Shown: piece by piece, positions 1 to 8,346 of the stretch | How positions within the stretch are numbered: the first letter of the stretch is position 1 | Layout: every line of letters begins with the position of its first letter | Assembly (NCBI GenBank): GCA_015065785.1 | Contig: SVPR01000008.1 | Location: forward strand, 35,337 to 99,336 | DNA: 64,000 bases | Source of the DNA: Oscillospiraceae bacterium | GTDB lineage: Bacteria; Bacillota; Clostridia; Oscillospirales; Acutalibacteraceae | Direction of reading: 5' to 3' | Notes under the pieces: model-generated | The model's database searches: none | Told to the model about the DNA's origin: nothing | What the model saw: the letters and a program-made list of their open reading frames with translations, nothing else | Program-made: the position numbers and the translations under genes

Positions 1-599
1 TTTGTAAGGCTTACTTTTATGAGGAAAGTTTCACTATTAAATACGATGAGAAGAAATATTGTTTATATAGCGATTTATACGATTTCACAGTTTTAGACGG
101 AGAACCTTCAAATATAACAGGAATATTAAACGGCGATGTTTTTGATTATATTTTTTTCCCTCGTGAATATATATATCACTTAGATTGTACAGAAGATGTT
201 AATACCGATTTCATTGTATATGAATCTATAACAACTCTTGTCTTTGTTGAAGAGAACTTTGTGTTTCCTAATGTTAATGATAACACTGTTGAGGCTGCGT
301 GGTTTTCGTGGGACAAAAGCGATATAGTGCGCGATGAAAAAATCATTTCTGATTTAGTTGAATGTGCCAAAGCGGGGATAGAAAAGCCTTTGAATAAGCA
401 AATCTATGAACTAATAACTAAAAATAATGGAAAGTCATGTTTCCTAAAATTTGAAGGCTATCCCATAACAGCTAATTATACCATTGAAACAACTGAATAT
501 GGCACATATTACTTGAGGGCATCTGATAAAAAAGATGAATACACGGTATTTTTGGTTCAAGATTTTCTTGATGATATGAGACAATCAGGGGACATATAA
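1..599 (+). CDS. Partial CDS, 3' end of an unknown protein
   Basis: The reading frame that begins at base 3 stays open to the TAA at 597-599, so this is the last 198 or so residues of a gene starting before the window. A GTG at 261 could be mistaken for the start, but coding-like sequence continues upstream of it without a stop. The visible part is acidic and rich in aromatic residues, with no signal peptide, membrane segment, cysteine motif or known domain that I recognise. The intergenic repeat element begins only two bases after the stop. No function is proposed. Confidence 0.75.
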   Translation, partial: CKAYFYEESFTIKYDEKKYCLYSDLYDFTVLDGEPSNITGILNGDVFDYIFFPREYIYHLDCTEDVNTDFIVYESITTLVFVEENFVFPNVNDNTVEAAWFSWDKSDIVRDEKIISDLVECAKAGIEKPLNKQIYELITKNNGKSCFLKFEGYPITANYTIETTEYGTYYLRASDKKDEYTVFLVQDFLDDMRQSGDI

Positions 600-600
600 A

Positions 601-928
601 AGTGCTGAATGCAGAGTGCAGAATTTCGCAATTGTAATTAAGAATTAAAAATGAAAAATTAAAAATTTCGGAACTGCGTCGGCGATTAAAAGAATGCTGA
701 ATGCTGAGTGCTGAGTTAAGGGTCTGCGACGCAATTATAATTAAATAACAAAAAGATAAGTTCTATCATTTAAAGTTTTTCGTAAACTAAAAATGATAGA
801 ACTTGTTGTTTTTATTCAATTAAATATAATCAAAGTCCGCAGGACTTCCGAAATTCAGCACTCAGCATTCAGCACTCAGCATTTTTGCGTAGCAAACCCC
901 TGCTTCCTGCTTCCTGTTCCCTGAATTT
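601..928. repeat. Heptad-arm palindromic element, copy 1
   Basis: This fills most of the 434-bp gap between the partial gene and scfA. The core hairpin at 758-804 has arms AAGTTCTATCATTT and AAATGATAGAACTT around a loop that itself folds (AGTTT/AAACT). The left flank carries 7-nt units such as GAATGCT and GAGTGCT plus AT-rich ones (GAATTAA-like). The right flank carries the inverse units (CAGCACT, CAGCATT) and then CTGCTTC units at 899-922. A short hairpin word, AAGTCCGCAGGACTT, sits between core and right arm. Copies 5 and 8 have the same core orientation. Confidence 0.9.
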
Positions 929-960
929 AACATTTCTTTCAAAAAAATTTCTATCCATTA

Positions 961-989
961 TTGACCTTGAGAAAATATTATGATATACT
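961..989 (+). promoter_or_regulatory. Promoter of scfA
   Basis: TTGACC (961-966) and TATACT (984-989) are separated by exactly 17 bp, a good housekeeping sigma-A promoter. Transcription would start near 996, leaving a leader of about 38 nt before the scfA ATG at 1034. Confidence 0.75.
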
Positions 990-1033
990 CTACTCAACAA
1001 ATAAATATATTATAAACGAATGGAGTTTTTAAA

Positions 1034-1183
1034 ATGGAAAGAATTAAGACAATTGAAACAAGAGATCTTGTTAAGAGCACAGAAAACGGCGGTTGCGGCG
1101 AATGCCAGACTTCTTGCCAATCAGCTTGCAAAACATCTTGTGGTGTTGCAAACCAACAATGCGAAAATTCTTGCAACGACTAA
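1034..1183 (+). CDS. scfA: SCIFF ranthipeptide precursor
   Basis: This 49-residue peptide starts at ATG 1034 behind a TGGAG ribosome site. It has an N-terminal leader of about 18 residues (MERIKTIETRDLVKS...) and a cysteine-rich core containing CGECQTSCQSACKTSCGVAN, the hallmark of the SCIFF family (six cysteines in forty-five residues). Seven cysteines are present (residues 21, 24, 28, 32, 36, 43, 47); the last, in NSCND, is extra to the six that name the family. The peptide is the expected substrate of ScfB, encoded 65 bp downstream, which installs thioether crosslinks. SCIFF peptides are near-universal in Clostridia, and their role has been linked to population-level control of metabolism, but it remains poorly defined. 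Confidence 0.93.
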   Translation: MERIKTIETRDLVKSTENGGCGECQTSCQSACKTSCGVANQQCENSCND

Positions 1184-1202
1184 TTTAAAATGCTTTTAAA
1201 AT

Positions 1203-1230
1203 GTGGCTGCTGCAAATTTGCAGTAGCCAC
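1203..1230 (+). promoter_or_regulatory. Hairpin between scfA and scfB
   Basis: GTGGCTGCTGCAAA pairs with TTTGCAGTAGCCAC with one G-U pair, giving a 14-bp stem with almost no loop 19 bp after the scfA stop. No long T-tract follows, so it is more likely an attenuator or RNA-stabilising/processing structure than a full terminator. It would let the peptide mRNA outnumber the maturase mRNA. The hairpin also contains the ATG at 1201, which argues against that codon as the scfB start. Confidence 0.6.
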
Positions 1231-1248
1231 AATTATTATGGAGGAACA

Positions 1249-2622
1249 ATGGTACACCAATATAAACTTAATGGCTACAATATTGTACTTGACACTTGCA
1301 GTGGCTCTGTTCATGTAGTTGATGATATAGCATTTGATATAATTTCACTTTATAAAGAAAAAAATGCAAAAGAAATTGCAGAAATTATAATTTCTAAGTA
1401 TCCTGAAGAAAAGCTTACAGAAAAAGATATTTCAGAATGCTTAGAAGATATAAAAGCTTTAGAAGATAATAAAAAGCTTTTCACACCGGATACTTATGAG
1501 GATATGGCTTTTGATTTTAAAAACAGAAACACTGTTTTAAAGGCTATGTGTCTTCATGTTGCTCATACTTGTAACCTTAACTGCGAATATTGCTTTGCAA
1601 GTCAGGGCAAATACCACGGTGAAAGAGCGTTAATGGATTTTGAAACAGGTAAAAAGGCTCTTGATTTTCTTATTGCCAATTCGGGCACCCGCCACAACTT
1701 AGAGGTCGATTTCTTCGGTGGTGAGCCTTTAATGAATTGGGATGTTGTAAAAAAACTCGTGGCTTACGCAAGAGAGCAAGAGAAAATTTATAATAAAAAT
1801 TTCCGCTTTACACTTACCACAAACGGCATTTTAATAGACGACGATGTTATTGAGTTTTCTAATAAGGAAATGAGTAATGTTGTTTTAAGTCTTGACGGCA
1901 GAAAAGAAGTTCACGACAGATTAAGAAAAGATTATCTCGGTAAGGGTAGTTATGATGTAATTGTTCCCAAATTCCAGGAATTTGTACGCCGTAGAGGAAA
2001 CAAAAATTATTATATGCGCGGAACATTTACTCACGCTAACACTGATTTTACAAATGATATTATTCATATGGCAGATTTAGGCTTTACAGAGCTTAGTATG
2101 GAGCCTGTTGTCTGTTCACCGGATGACGAAAGTGCTTTAACAAAAGAGGATTTACCAATTCTTTTCGAGCAATATGAGCTTCTTGCAAAAGAAATGATAA
2201 AGCGTCAGAAAGATGGTAAGCCAATTACTTTCTATCACTATATGCTCGACTTAAAGCACGGACCTTGTATTTATAAAAGAATTTCAGGCTGTGGTTCAGG
2301 TACTGAATATGTCGCAGTAACGCCAAGTGGAGATATTTACCCTTGCCACCAATTTGTAGGTGACACAAAATATCTTTTAGGTAATATCTACGATGGTATA
2401 AAAAATACCGAAGTTCAAAATGAATTTAAGCTTTGCAATGCTTACGCTCGTCCTGATTGTAAGGATTGCTGGGCTAAGCTTTATTGTTCGGGCGGTTGTG
2501 CCGCTAACTCATATCACGCAACAGGAAAAATAACAGGCATTTATGAATACGGTTGCGAGCTTTTCAAAAAGCGTATTGAATGTGCTGTTATGATGAAAGT
2601 TGCAGAAACAGATGTGGTTTAA
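1249..2622 (+). CDS. scfB: Radical SAM/SPASM SCIFF maturase
   Basis: This 457-residue radical SAM enzyme forms thioether bonds in the SCIFF peptide encoded just upstream. The N-terminal region (MVHQYKLNGYNIVLDTCSG...) is a peptide-recognition (RRE-like) domain. The CxxxCxxC cluster motif CNLNCEYC follows at about residues 110-117. The C-terminal SPASM/twitch domain has the CGSG, CHQF, CKDCWAKLYCSGGC and YGCELF cysteines that bind auxiliary iron-sulfur clusters. ATG 1249 is preferred over ATG 1201: it follows GGAGG at 1240-1244, matches the family N-terminus, and lies beyond the intercistronic hairpin that contains 1201. It forms an operon with scfA. Confidence 0.93.
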   Translation: MVHQYKLNGYNIVLDTCSGSVHVVDDIAFDIISLYKEKNAKEIAEIIISKYPEEKLTEKDISECLEDIKALEDNKKLFTPDTYEDMAFDFKNRNTVLKAMCLHVAHTCNLNCEYCFASQGKYHGERALMDFETGKKALDFLIANSGTRHNLEVDFFGGEPLMNWDVVKKLVAYAREQEKIYNKNFRFTLTTNGILIDDDVIEFSNKEMSNVVLSLDGRKEVHDRLRKDYLGKGSYDVIVPKFQEFVRRRGNKNYYMRGTFTHANTDFTNDIIHMADLGFTELSMEPVVCSPDDESALTKEDLPILFEQYELLAKEMIKRQKDGKPITFYHYMLDLKHGPCIYKRISGCGSGTEYVAVTPSGDIYPCHQFVGDTKYLLGNIYDGIKNTEVQNEFKLCNAYARPDCKDCWAKLYCSGGCAANSYHATGKITGIYEYGCELFKKRIECAVMMKVAETDVV

Positions 2623-2661
2623 TACACTCACTCTAAAGATTGCAGAACAGGAATAAAAACA

Positions 2662-4047
2662 ATGGACACACCAATTATTGACTTTGTGAAAAACTATAAT
2701 GAAGTCGGAACGGCTCGGTTTCATATGCCGGGCCATAAGGGTGTGTCTTTTTTAGGTCTTGAAAATATTGATATAACCGAAATTAAGGGTGCAGACGACC
2801 TTTCTTGCCCTGAGGGTATTATAAAGAAAAGCGAAGAAAATGCTTCAGAGCTTTTTAATACTAAATGCACAGTGTACTCAACAGGTGGCTCGACTCAATC
2901 AATCAATGCAATGCTTTATCTTGCGTTTTTAAACAGAGATAAAAATAAAAAACCGTTTGTGCTTGCCGGCAGGAATGCCCACAAATCATTTATTTTTGCA
3001 GCGGCAAAAATCGGTTTCGGGGTTGAGTGGTTGTACCCTGAGGAAAGCAAAAGCTTGTGCAGTGCTCTGATAACAGCAGATATTTTAGAAAATAAACTAA
3101 ATGAATTAAAAGAAAAACCATTTGCAGTTTATATTACTTCACCTGACTATTTAGGTGGAGTTACCGATGTCAAGTCGCTCTCCGAGGTGTGCAAAAAGCA
3201 TAATATTCCATTGCTTGTGGATAATGCACACGGTGCATATTCGGCATTTTTGGCTGAGCCGTTTCACCCGATTTTAAACGGTGCAGATATGTGTTGCGAC
3301 TCTGCACATAAAACATTACCTGCACTTACAGGGTGTGGTTATCTTCATATTGAGAAAAATGACCGCTTCAGTTTTTCTCAGAATATTCACAGTGCAATGG
3401 CGATTTTCGGAACAAGCAGTCCGTCATATTTGTTGTTGCAGTCGCTTGATTTATGTAACAAATACATAAGCGAAAATATAAAAAATGATTTGTCGGTGTG
3501 TTCAGAAAAAGTTGATGAAATAAACGCATTGTTGAATTCAGGTTTAATAAAAAATATTTCTAAAGAGCCAATTAAAATTACCTTGGATTTTTCCTCAGTT
3601 CAGAAAAATGATTTTTCTGTAGCCGGGCATTTCAGAAAATATAACATTGAATTTGAATATGCAGATGACGATTATGTTGTATTTATGGCAACAGCACAAA
3701 ATTCCCAAGAGGATTTTATGAGGCTGAAAGAAGCTATAAAAAGCCTGCCTGATTTTATAAAAAAAGAAGAACAAAGCAAATTCCAATTTGTTCGTGGTAA
3801 TCAGAGGTTGAGCATAAGAGATGCTATTTTCAGTGAATCACAAGAAATCCCTGTTGAACAGGCAGAGGGTAAAATTTGCGGAACACCGACAGTTTCCTGC
3901 CCACCGGCAATTCCTATAGTTGTTAGTGGTGAAGAAATAACCCGCAAGCATATTGAGTTGTTGAAAAGGTACGGGAAAGAGAAAATAAGAGTGGTTAGAA
4001 GAATGCATAATGCAGAGGGCAGAGTGCAGAATTCTATTTTGAATTGA
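2662..4047 (+). CDS. Orn/Lys/Arg decarboxylase, fold type I PLP enzyme
   Basis: This 461-residue enzyme belongs to the short YaaO/SpeA-like group of basic amino-acid decarboxylases. It starts FHMPGHKG and has STGGSTQSINA for PLP phosphate contacts, DNAHGAYSAF, and the PLP-lysine segment DSAHKTLPALTG near residue 216-227. It would decarboxylate arginine, lysine or ornithine to a polyamine precursor; substrate choice cannot be read from sequence. It lies 39 bp after scfB in the same direction. The last dozen or so residues (HNAEGRVQNSILN) are encoded by the intergenic repeat, so the natural C-terminus was probably replaced when the element arrived. Confidence 0.9.
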   Translation: MDTPIIDFVKNYNEVGTARFHMPGHKGVSFLGLENIDITEIKGADDLSCPEGIIKKSEENASELFNTKCTVYSTGGSTQSINAMLYLAFLNRDKNKKPFVLAGRNAHKSFIFAAAKIGFGVEWLYPEESKSLCSALITADILENKLNELKEKPFAVYITSPDYLGGVTDVKSLSEVCKKHNIPLLVDNAHGAYSAFLAEPFHPILNGADMCCDSAHKTLPALTGCGYLHIEKNDRFSFSQNIHSAMAIFGTSSPSYLLLQSLDLCNKYISENIKNDLSVCSEKVDEINALLNSGLIKNISKEPIKITLDFSSVQKNDFSVAGHFRKYNIEFEYADDDYVVFMATAQNSQEDFMRLKEAIKSLPDFIKKEEQSKFQFVRGNQRLSIRDAIFSESQEIPVEQAEGKICGTPTVSCPPAIPIVVSGEEITRKHIELLKRYGKEKIRVVRRMHNAEGRVQNSILN

Positions 4048-4280
4048 AAATTGAAAGTTGAAAATTGAAAATTGTGGGACCTGCGGTCGGCAATTATAAT
4101 AGTTATCCATAAAAACAACAAGTTCTATCATTTTAGGTTTACAAAAAACTTTAAATGATAGAACTTTTTATTTTTAGTAAATATGTAATAGCCAACGCAG
4201 TTCCGAAATTCTGCATTCTGCACTCTGCCTTTTGCATTTTTACAATTACGGCGTAGCCCCGAAATTTTCAATTTTCAATT
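4001..4280. repeat. Heptad-arm palindromic element, copy 2
   Basis: This copy lies between convergent genes and touches both stop codons. The core is at 4120-4166, in the opposite orientation to copy 1. The left arm has GAATGCA and GCAGAGT units and then four GAAAATT/GAAAGTT-type heptads. The right arm has CCAACGCAGTTCCGAAATTC, then TGCATTC/TGCACTC units and AATTTTC units up to base 4280. The TGA of the decarboxylase gene and the TAA of the LRR gene on the other strand both come from, or abut, these heptads. Confidence 0.9.
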
Positions 4281-5378
4281 TTAAAAAGCCTGTTCTTCTT
4301 GCATAATCGCTTTTCTTAAAATTATTCTTGCATCTGTGCTGTCGTAAACTCCGTCTAAATTTACATCAATGTAAAACATTCTTGATTCGTCTAATTCACC
4401 AAGTCTTGCGTGGGCTCTTAAAACTATGCGGGCATCTTCTGTTGTGACTTTTTTATCATTATTCACATCACCAAATTTTACTGTTTGCTTTAAGTCAACT
4501 AAATAAGGGTCAATTCCTGCTTCAGAAGAATAAATAACTGCTGACGGGCAGGTGGAATAGCACGAGAATTTAAAGCTTTGCGAATGTGAAAATTCAGTTT
4601 CATCGCGCAATGCAAAAGCATATCTTCCCACAGAAGTAACGCTTTCAGGAAGAGTAACAGAAAGCAGTAACGGGCAGTTTTCAAAAGCATATCCCGAAAT
4701 CTCTAAAGCACCTCTGCCGAATGTGACACTCTCTAAAATTGCATTGTTTGAAAAAGCACTTAATCCGATAAAATTCAAGGAATTCGGGAAAGTAAGATTT
4801 ACTATGCTGATGCAATTTGCGAAAGCGTAATCGTCAATAGATTTTAATGTTAACTTAGGGAATGTAATATTGCTTAAAAGCTCACAATCTGAAAATGCTC
4901 GTTTGGGAATTGCAGTTAAGGAATTACCGCAATTAAGAGTGGTAAGCTTTTCGCAACCGTAAAAAGCAAATTCACCGATTGTTTCAACATTGTTTAAGTG
5001 TATGCTTGTTAACGATTGGCAGAGGTTAAAGCAGTAATTACCTAAAGCTTTAACGCCACTGCCGAGCGTTACAGAGGTTAAGTTTTTACAACCATAAAAT
5101 GCATAATTACCAATTGAAACAACAGTGTTGGGGATTTTAACTGTTTTTAATGACGATTTGCCTTTAAAAACATTGTCGCCAATTCTGGTAACAGTTTTTC
5201 CGTCAATAGTTTCAGGAACGGTTACAGAATTCAGGTGTAAATTGCTGTACGCCGTAATTGTTATTGTATTGTCAGCGTTTACTTCATAACTGAAGTTTTC
5301 ATAAACTGCCGCAAAGCATAGCGGTGAAGACAGGGCGATTATAACAATCGCAAGTAAAAAAGATATAAGCTTTTTCAT
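4281..5378 (-). CDS. Secreted leucine-rich-repeat protein with dockerin domain
   Basis: This 365-residue protein has a Sec signal peptide (hydrophobic core in residues 5-22, cleavage near CFAA) and then about nine BspA-type (LRR_5) repeats of 22-23 residues, such as IGDNVFKGKSSLKTVKIPNT. A C-terminal dockerin-like pair of calcium loops follows from about residue 300: FGDVNNDKKVTTEDARIVLR and IDVNLDGVYDSTDARIILR. BspA-like proteins of gut bacteria act in surface binding; the dockerin suggests attachment to a cohesin partner, possibly the protein at 38236-40437. The minus-strand start follows ACGGAGTG. A minus-strand TATAAT at about 5414-5419 could drive it. Confidence 0.88.
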   Translation of the reverse strand: MKKLISFLLAIVIIALSSPLCFAAVYENFSYEVNADNTITITAYSNLHLNSVTVPETIDGKTVTRIGDNVFKGKSSLKTVKIPNTVVSIGNYAFYGCKNLTSVTLGSGVKALGNYCFNLCQSLTSIHLNNVETIGEFAFYGCEKLTTLNCGNSLTAIPKRAFSDCELLSNITFPKLTLKSIDDYAFANCISIVNLTFPNSLNFIGLSAFSNNAILESVTFGRGALEISGYAFENCPLLLSVTLPESVTSVGRYAFALRDETEFSHSQSFKFSCYSTCPSAVIYSSEAGIDPYLVDLKQTVKFGDVNNDKKVTTEDARIVLRAHARLGELDESRMFYIDVNLDGVYDSTDARIILRKAIMQEEQAF

Positions 5379-5506
5379 AATTCACTCCGTAAAAAATATA
5401 ATATATAGTCATTATACTACAAATTTCAGGATTTGTATATCTAAAAATGAAAAATAAAATAACTGATATTGTTCAGTGCATAAAATTACATATTTCTAAA
5501 AATCTA

Positions 5507-5535
5507 TTGCAATTTTAATGAATATAGTGTATAAT
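5507..5535 (+). promoter_or_regulatory. Promoter of the amino-acid ABC transporter operon
   Basis: TTGCAA (5507-5512) and TATAAT (5530-5535) are 17 bp apart. The leader to the ATG at 5597 is about 55 nt and contains a small GTTA/TAAC hairpin. Confidence 0.75.
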
Positions 5536-5596
5536 CCATTTCGTTATCAGTAGGTAACTATTGTAAAATAAACAAAATATTAGTGAGGTTTTAAAG

Positions 5597-6358
5597 ATGA
5601 AAAAGTTTTTAAAAGTAGCTTCAATTGTGCTCGTTATTGCTTTAATCGGCGTTTTCGCTGCTTGTGGCGGTAAGGGTGACACAGACACAGATTCAAAGGC
5701 AGTTCTTACAATGGCAACAAATGCTGAATTCCCACCTTATGAATATGTTGAAGATGGCAAAATCATTGGTATCGATGCTGAGGTTGCAGGTCTTATTGCT
5801 GACAAGCTCGGTATGGAATTACAAATTGTTGATGTTGCATTCGACTCAATCATTCCAGGTGTTCAGAGTGGCAAATATGATATGGGTATGGCTGGTTTAA
5901 CAGTTAATGAAGAAAGACTTGAAAAAGTTAATTTCTCAACATCTTACGCAAAAGGCGTTCAGGTTGTTATCATTCCTGAAAACAGCGATATTGCTTCTCT
6001 TGATGATATTAGCGGTAAGAAAATCGGTGTTCAGACATCAACAACAGGCGATATTTATGCAACAGATGATTTCGGCGAAGAAGCTATTACTCGTTATGAT
6101 AACGGTGCAGTAGCAGTTCAGGCACTTATTGCTGGCAAGGTTGATTGTGTTATCATTGATAACGAACCGGCTAAATCTTATGTAGCAGCTAACGAAGGTC
6201 TTAAAATTCTTGAAACAGAATATGCAGTAGAAGATTACGCTATCTGCTTCAATAAAGCTGATACAGAACTTCAGGAAAAGGTTGACAGTGCACTTAAAGA
6301 ACTCATCGCTGATGGTTCAGTAAAAACAGTTGTTGACAAGTACATAACAGCTGAATAA
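5597..6358 (+). CDS. Amino-acid ABC transporter substrate-binding lipoprotein
   Basis: This 253-residue family-3 (SBP_bac_3) periplasmic-type binding protein is anchored as a lipoprotein; the signal peptide ends in the lipobox VFAAC with Cys23 as the lipidated residue. Lobe 1 begins LTMATNAEFPPYEYVEDGKI, lobe 2 begins at GKKIGVQTSTTGDIY, and the chain ends DGSVKTVVDKYITAE. This is the usual layout for polar amino-acid binders (Glu, Gln, Cys, His group). The permease and ATPase genes follow, separated by a terminator-like hairpin that would let the binding protein be made in excess. Confidence 0.93.
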   Translation: MKKFLKVASIVLVIALIGVFAACGGKGDTDTDSKAVLTMATNAEFPPYEYVEDGKIIGIDAEVAGLIADKLGMELQIVDVAFDSIIPGVQSGKYDMGMAGLTVNEERLEKVNFSTSYAKGVQVVIIPENSDIASLDDISGKKIGVQTSTTGDIYATDDFGEEAITRYDNGAVAVQALIAGKVDCVIIDNEPAKSYVAANEGLKILETEYAVEDYAICFNKADTELQEKVDSALKELIADGSVKTVVDKYITAE

Positions 6359-6368
6359 TTTTAAAATT

Positions 6369-6394
6369 AAAGGGTGGGTAAAAACCCACCCTTT
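6369..6394 (+). terminator. Partial terminator between binding protein and permease genes
   Basis: AAAGGGTGGGT and ACCCACCCTTT form an 11-bp stem with a 4-nt A loop, followed only by TATATAAC and TTTTTT at 6402. Its position inside an ABC operon, right after the binding-protein gene, is a common way to lower expression of the membrane components. Confidence 0.7.
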
Positions 6395-6472
6395 ATATAA
6401 CTTTTTTAAGACAGATAAAGCAACCTGTTTTCAGATTGTTTTATGTATTTTAAAATTGAAAGGAATTTATTT

Positions 6473-7237
6473 GTGGATAAAATCAGAGAGATTATAGAAT
6501 TAATAAAATTTAATATCCTGGCATTTATAGACGAGCTTAAATTTGTGTTTGTAGATGATGCAAGATATGAATTGCTTCTTAACGGCTTTTTAAATACTTT
6601 AAAAATTACTGCAGGTGCTTTAGTTGTTGGTATTTTAATTGGTATTGTTATTGCTGCAATTCGTTCATCCTATGACAAAAATAAGGAGTCAATGAAGCTT
6701 CGTGGTGGCTTAGGTTACCGAATTTTAAGTGTTTTAAATGCTGTTTGTAAGCTTTACCTTACAGTAATCCGTGGTACCCCTGTTGTAGTTCAGCTTATGA
6801 TTTCTTATTTCGTAATATTTGTCGCTTCTCAGGACGGTGTTCCTGTTGCGATTTTCGCATTCGGCATTAACTCCGGTGCTTATGTTGCAGAGATTTTCAG
6901 AGCAGGTATTATGTCAATTGATAACGGTCAGTTTGAAGCAGGTAGAAGCCTTGGCTTTAACTACTTTCAGACAATGCGCTACATAATCATTCCGCAAATG
7001 TTCAAAGCAGTTTTACCAACTCTTTGTAATGAATTTATAGCACTTTTAAAAGAAACATCAGTTGCAGGTTATGTTGGCGTTATGGATATAACAAAAGCAG
7101 GTAATGTTATTGCCGGTAGAACATTCGAATATTTTATTCCACTTTTCACCGTAGCATTAGTTTATCTTGTAATGGTTATGATTCTCTCTTCATTGGTAGG
7201 AAAACTCGAAAGGAGGCTTCGTAAGAGTGAGCGATAA
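6473..7237 (+). CDS. Amino-acid ABC transporter permease
   Basis: This 254-residue HisM/GlnP-type permease has about five membrane helices. The first ([19 protein letters not shown]) lies near residues 40-60, and the EAA loop ([21 protein letters not shown]) that contacts the ATPase is near residue 160-180. I prefer GTG 6473, which follows AAAGGA, over the upstream ATG 6443, which has no ribosome site. The 3' end overlaps the ATPase gene by 11 bp, so the two are translationally coupled. Confidence 0.9.
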   Translation: MDKIREIIELIKFNILAFIDELKFVFVDDARYELLLNGFLNTLKITAGALVVGILIGIVIAAIRSSYDKNKESMKLRGGLGYRILSVLNAVCKLYLTVIRGTPVVVQLMISYFVIFVASQDGVPVAIFAFGINSGAYVAEIFRAGIMSIDNGQFEAGRSLGFNYFQTMRYIIIPQMFKAVLPTLCNEFIALLKETSVAGYVGVMDITKAGNVIAGRTFEYFIPLFTVALVYLVMVMILSSLVGKLERRLRKSER

Positions 7238-7973
7238 TGCATTGATTAAAGTTACAGACCTTAAAAAACACTATAACGGTGGTGAGGTTAAGGCTCTTGA
7301 CGGAGTTAACTGTGAGATTAAAAAGGGCGAGGTTGTAGTTGTTATTGGCCCATCCGGTAGTGGTAAATCTACATTTTTGCGTTCTTTAAATCTTTTAGAG
7401 ATTCCAACTGACGGACAAATTATATTTAACGGTGCCGATATTACAGCACCAAAAACAAATATAAATAAGCATCGTCAGAAAATGGGAATGGTGTTCCAGC
7501 ACTTTAATTTATTCCCGAATATGACAGTGTTAGGCAATATGACAAGTGCACCAATTAAGATTCTTAAAAAATCAAAGAAAGAGGCAGAAGAAAAGGCACT
7601 TGAGCTTCTTGACAGAGTTGGTCTTAAAGACAGAGCAGACGCATACCCAAGCCAGCTTTCAGGTGGTCAGAAGCAAAGAGTTGCTATTGTAAGAGCACTT
7701 TGTATGGAGCCTGAGGTTATGCTTTTTGATGAGCCAACATCTGCACTTGACCCTGAAATGGTTGGTGAAGTTCTTGATGTTATGAAAAACCTTGCTTCAC
7801 AAGGTATGACAATGATTGTTGTAACTCACGAAATGGGCTTTGCTAAAGAGGTTGGTTCTCGTGTTATATTCTTCGACGAAGGTATAATTCAGGAAGAGGG
7901 CACACCTGAGGAAATCTTCCAGAATCCGAAAGGCGAAAGACTTAAAAGCTTCCTTAGTAAAGTGCTCATTTAG
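7227..7973 (+). CDS. Amino-acid ABC transporter ATP-binding protein
   Basis: This 248-residue GlnQ-like ATPase has Walker [10 protein letters not shown] (about residues 42-50), the Q-loop in [14 protein letters not shown], the signature [15 protein letters not shown], Walker [15 protein letters not shown] and the switch histidine in VVTHEMGFA. The GTG start at 7227 follows AGGAGG at 7211-7216 inside the permease gene. It powers import of the amino acid bound by the lipoprotein two genes upstream. The repeat element begins a base or two after its TAG. Confidence 0.95.
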   Translation: MSDNALIKVTDLKKHYNGGEVKALDGVNCEIKKGEVVVVIGPSGSGKSTFLRSLNLLEIPTDGQIIFNGADITAPKTNINKHRQKMGMVFQHFNLFPNMTVLGNMTSAPIKILKKSKKEAEEKALELLDRVGLKDRADAYPSQLSGGQKQRVAIVRALCMEPEVMLFDEPTSALDPEMVGEVLDVMKNLASQGMTMIVVTHEMGFAKEVGSRVIFFDEGIIQEEGTPEEIFQNPKGERLKSFLSKVLI

Positions 7974-7974
7974 G

Positions 7975-8264
7975 AATGCAGAATTCAGAGTGCAGAATGC
8001 AGAATTTCGGAAGGCTTCGCCTTTTAAAGTGCTGAATGCTGAGTGCTGAGGGCAGAATTTCGGAAGTCCTGCGGACTTGATTATAATTATAAATGAATAA
8101 AAATAGCTTATCCTATTATTTTTAGTTGTTTTTAAAACCAACTTTAAATGATAGGATAAATTCATTTCTAAAAATATTAAAATATAATAGCGTCGCAGAC
8201 CCTTAATTCTGCACTCTGCACTCTGCATTCTGCATTTTTCACGCTCTGCATTCTTCATTTTCAC
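7975..8264. repeat. Heptad-arm palindromic element, copy 3 (variant core)
   Basis: This fills the gap between the ABC ATPase gene and the next lipoprotein gene. The core at 8108-8159 differs from other copies: the stem is TTATCCTATTATTT against AAATGATAGGATAA instead of AAGTTCTATCATTT against AAATGATAGAACTT, so both sides of the stem changed together. The loop is longer and retains TTTTAGTTG/CAACTTTAAA. The left arm contains GAATGCT, GAGTGCT and GCAGAAT heptads and two small hairpin words, AAGGCTTCGCCTT and AAGTCCTGCGGACTT. The right arm has CTGCACT/CTGCATT units. Confidence 0.88.
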
Positions 8265-8278
8265 CTTTAAAAATACCC

Positions 8279-8307
8279 TTGATTTATTCATTAACTAATG
8301 CTATTAT
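8279..8307 (+). promoter_or_regulatory. Promoter of the lipoprotein-GH3 pair
   Basis: TTGATT (8279-8284) and TATTAT (8302-8307) are 17 bp apart, directly after the right end of repeat copy 3 and about 40 bp before ATG 8347. Confidence 0.6.
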
Positions 8308-8346
8308 TGAAGAAGTGAAAATTAACACTCGAAAGGGGTTTTTATA

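Noticed and set aside
601..928. Possible CRISPR array or microsatellite from the repeated words
   Set aside because: The period is 7 nt with degenerate words and inverted arms around a hairpin; there are no 24-40 nt direct repeats with unique spacers and no cas genes.
1201..1248. ATG 1201 as scfB start
   Set aside because: It lies inside a 14-bp hairpin, lacks a ribosome site, and adds residues not seen in the family; ATG 1249 has GGAGG and the expected N-terminus.
3801..4131. Minus-strand open frames across the end of the decarboxylase gene and repeat copy 2
   Set aside because: They are low-complexity translations of the repeat and of the antisense of a clear coding gene, with no ribosome site.
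4281..5378. Calling the dockerin proteins part of a cellulosome
   Set aside because: They carry LRR or wall-hydrolase domains rather than cellulases, and no scaffoldin with multiple cohesins is in the window.
7797..8291. A 164-codon minus-strand frame over repeat copy 3
   Set aside because: It is a translation of heptads and core hairpin (runs like SAFCTLNSAF) and is antisense to the ABC ATPase gene.
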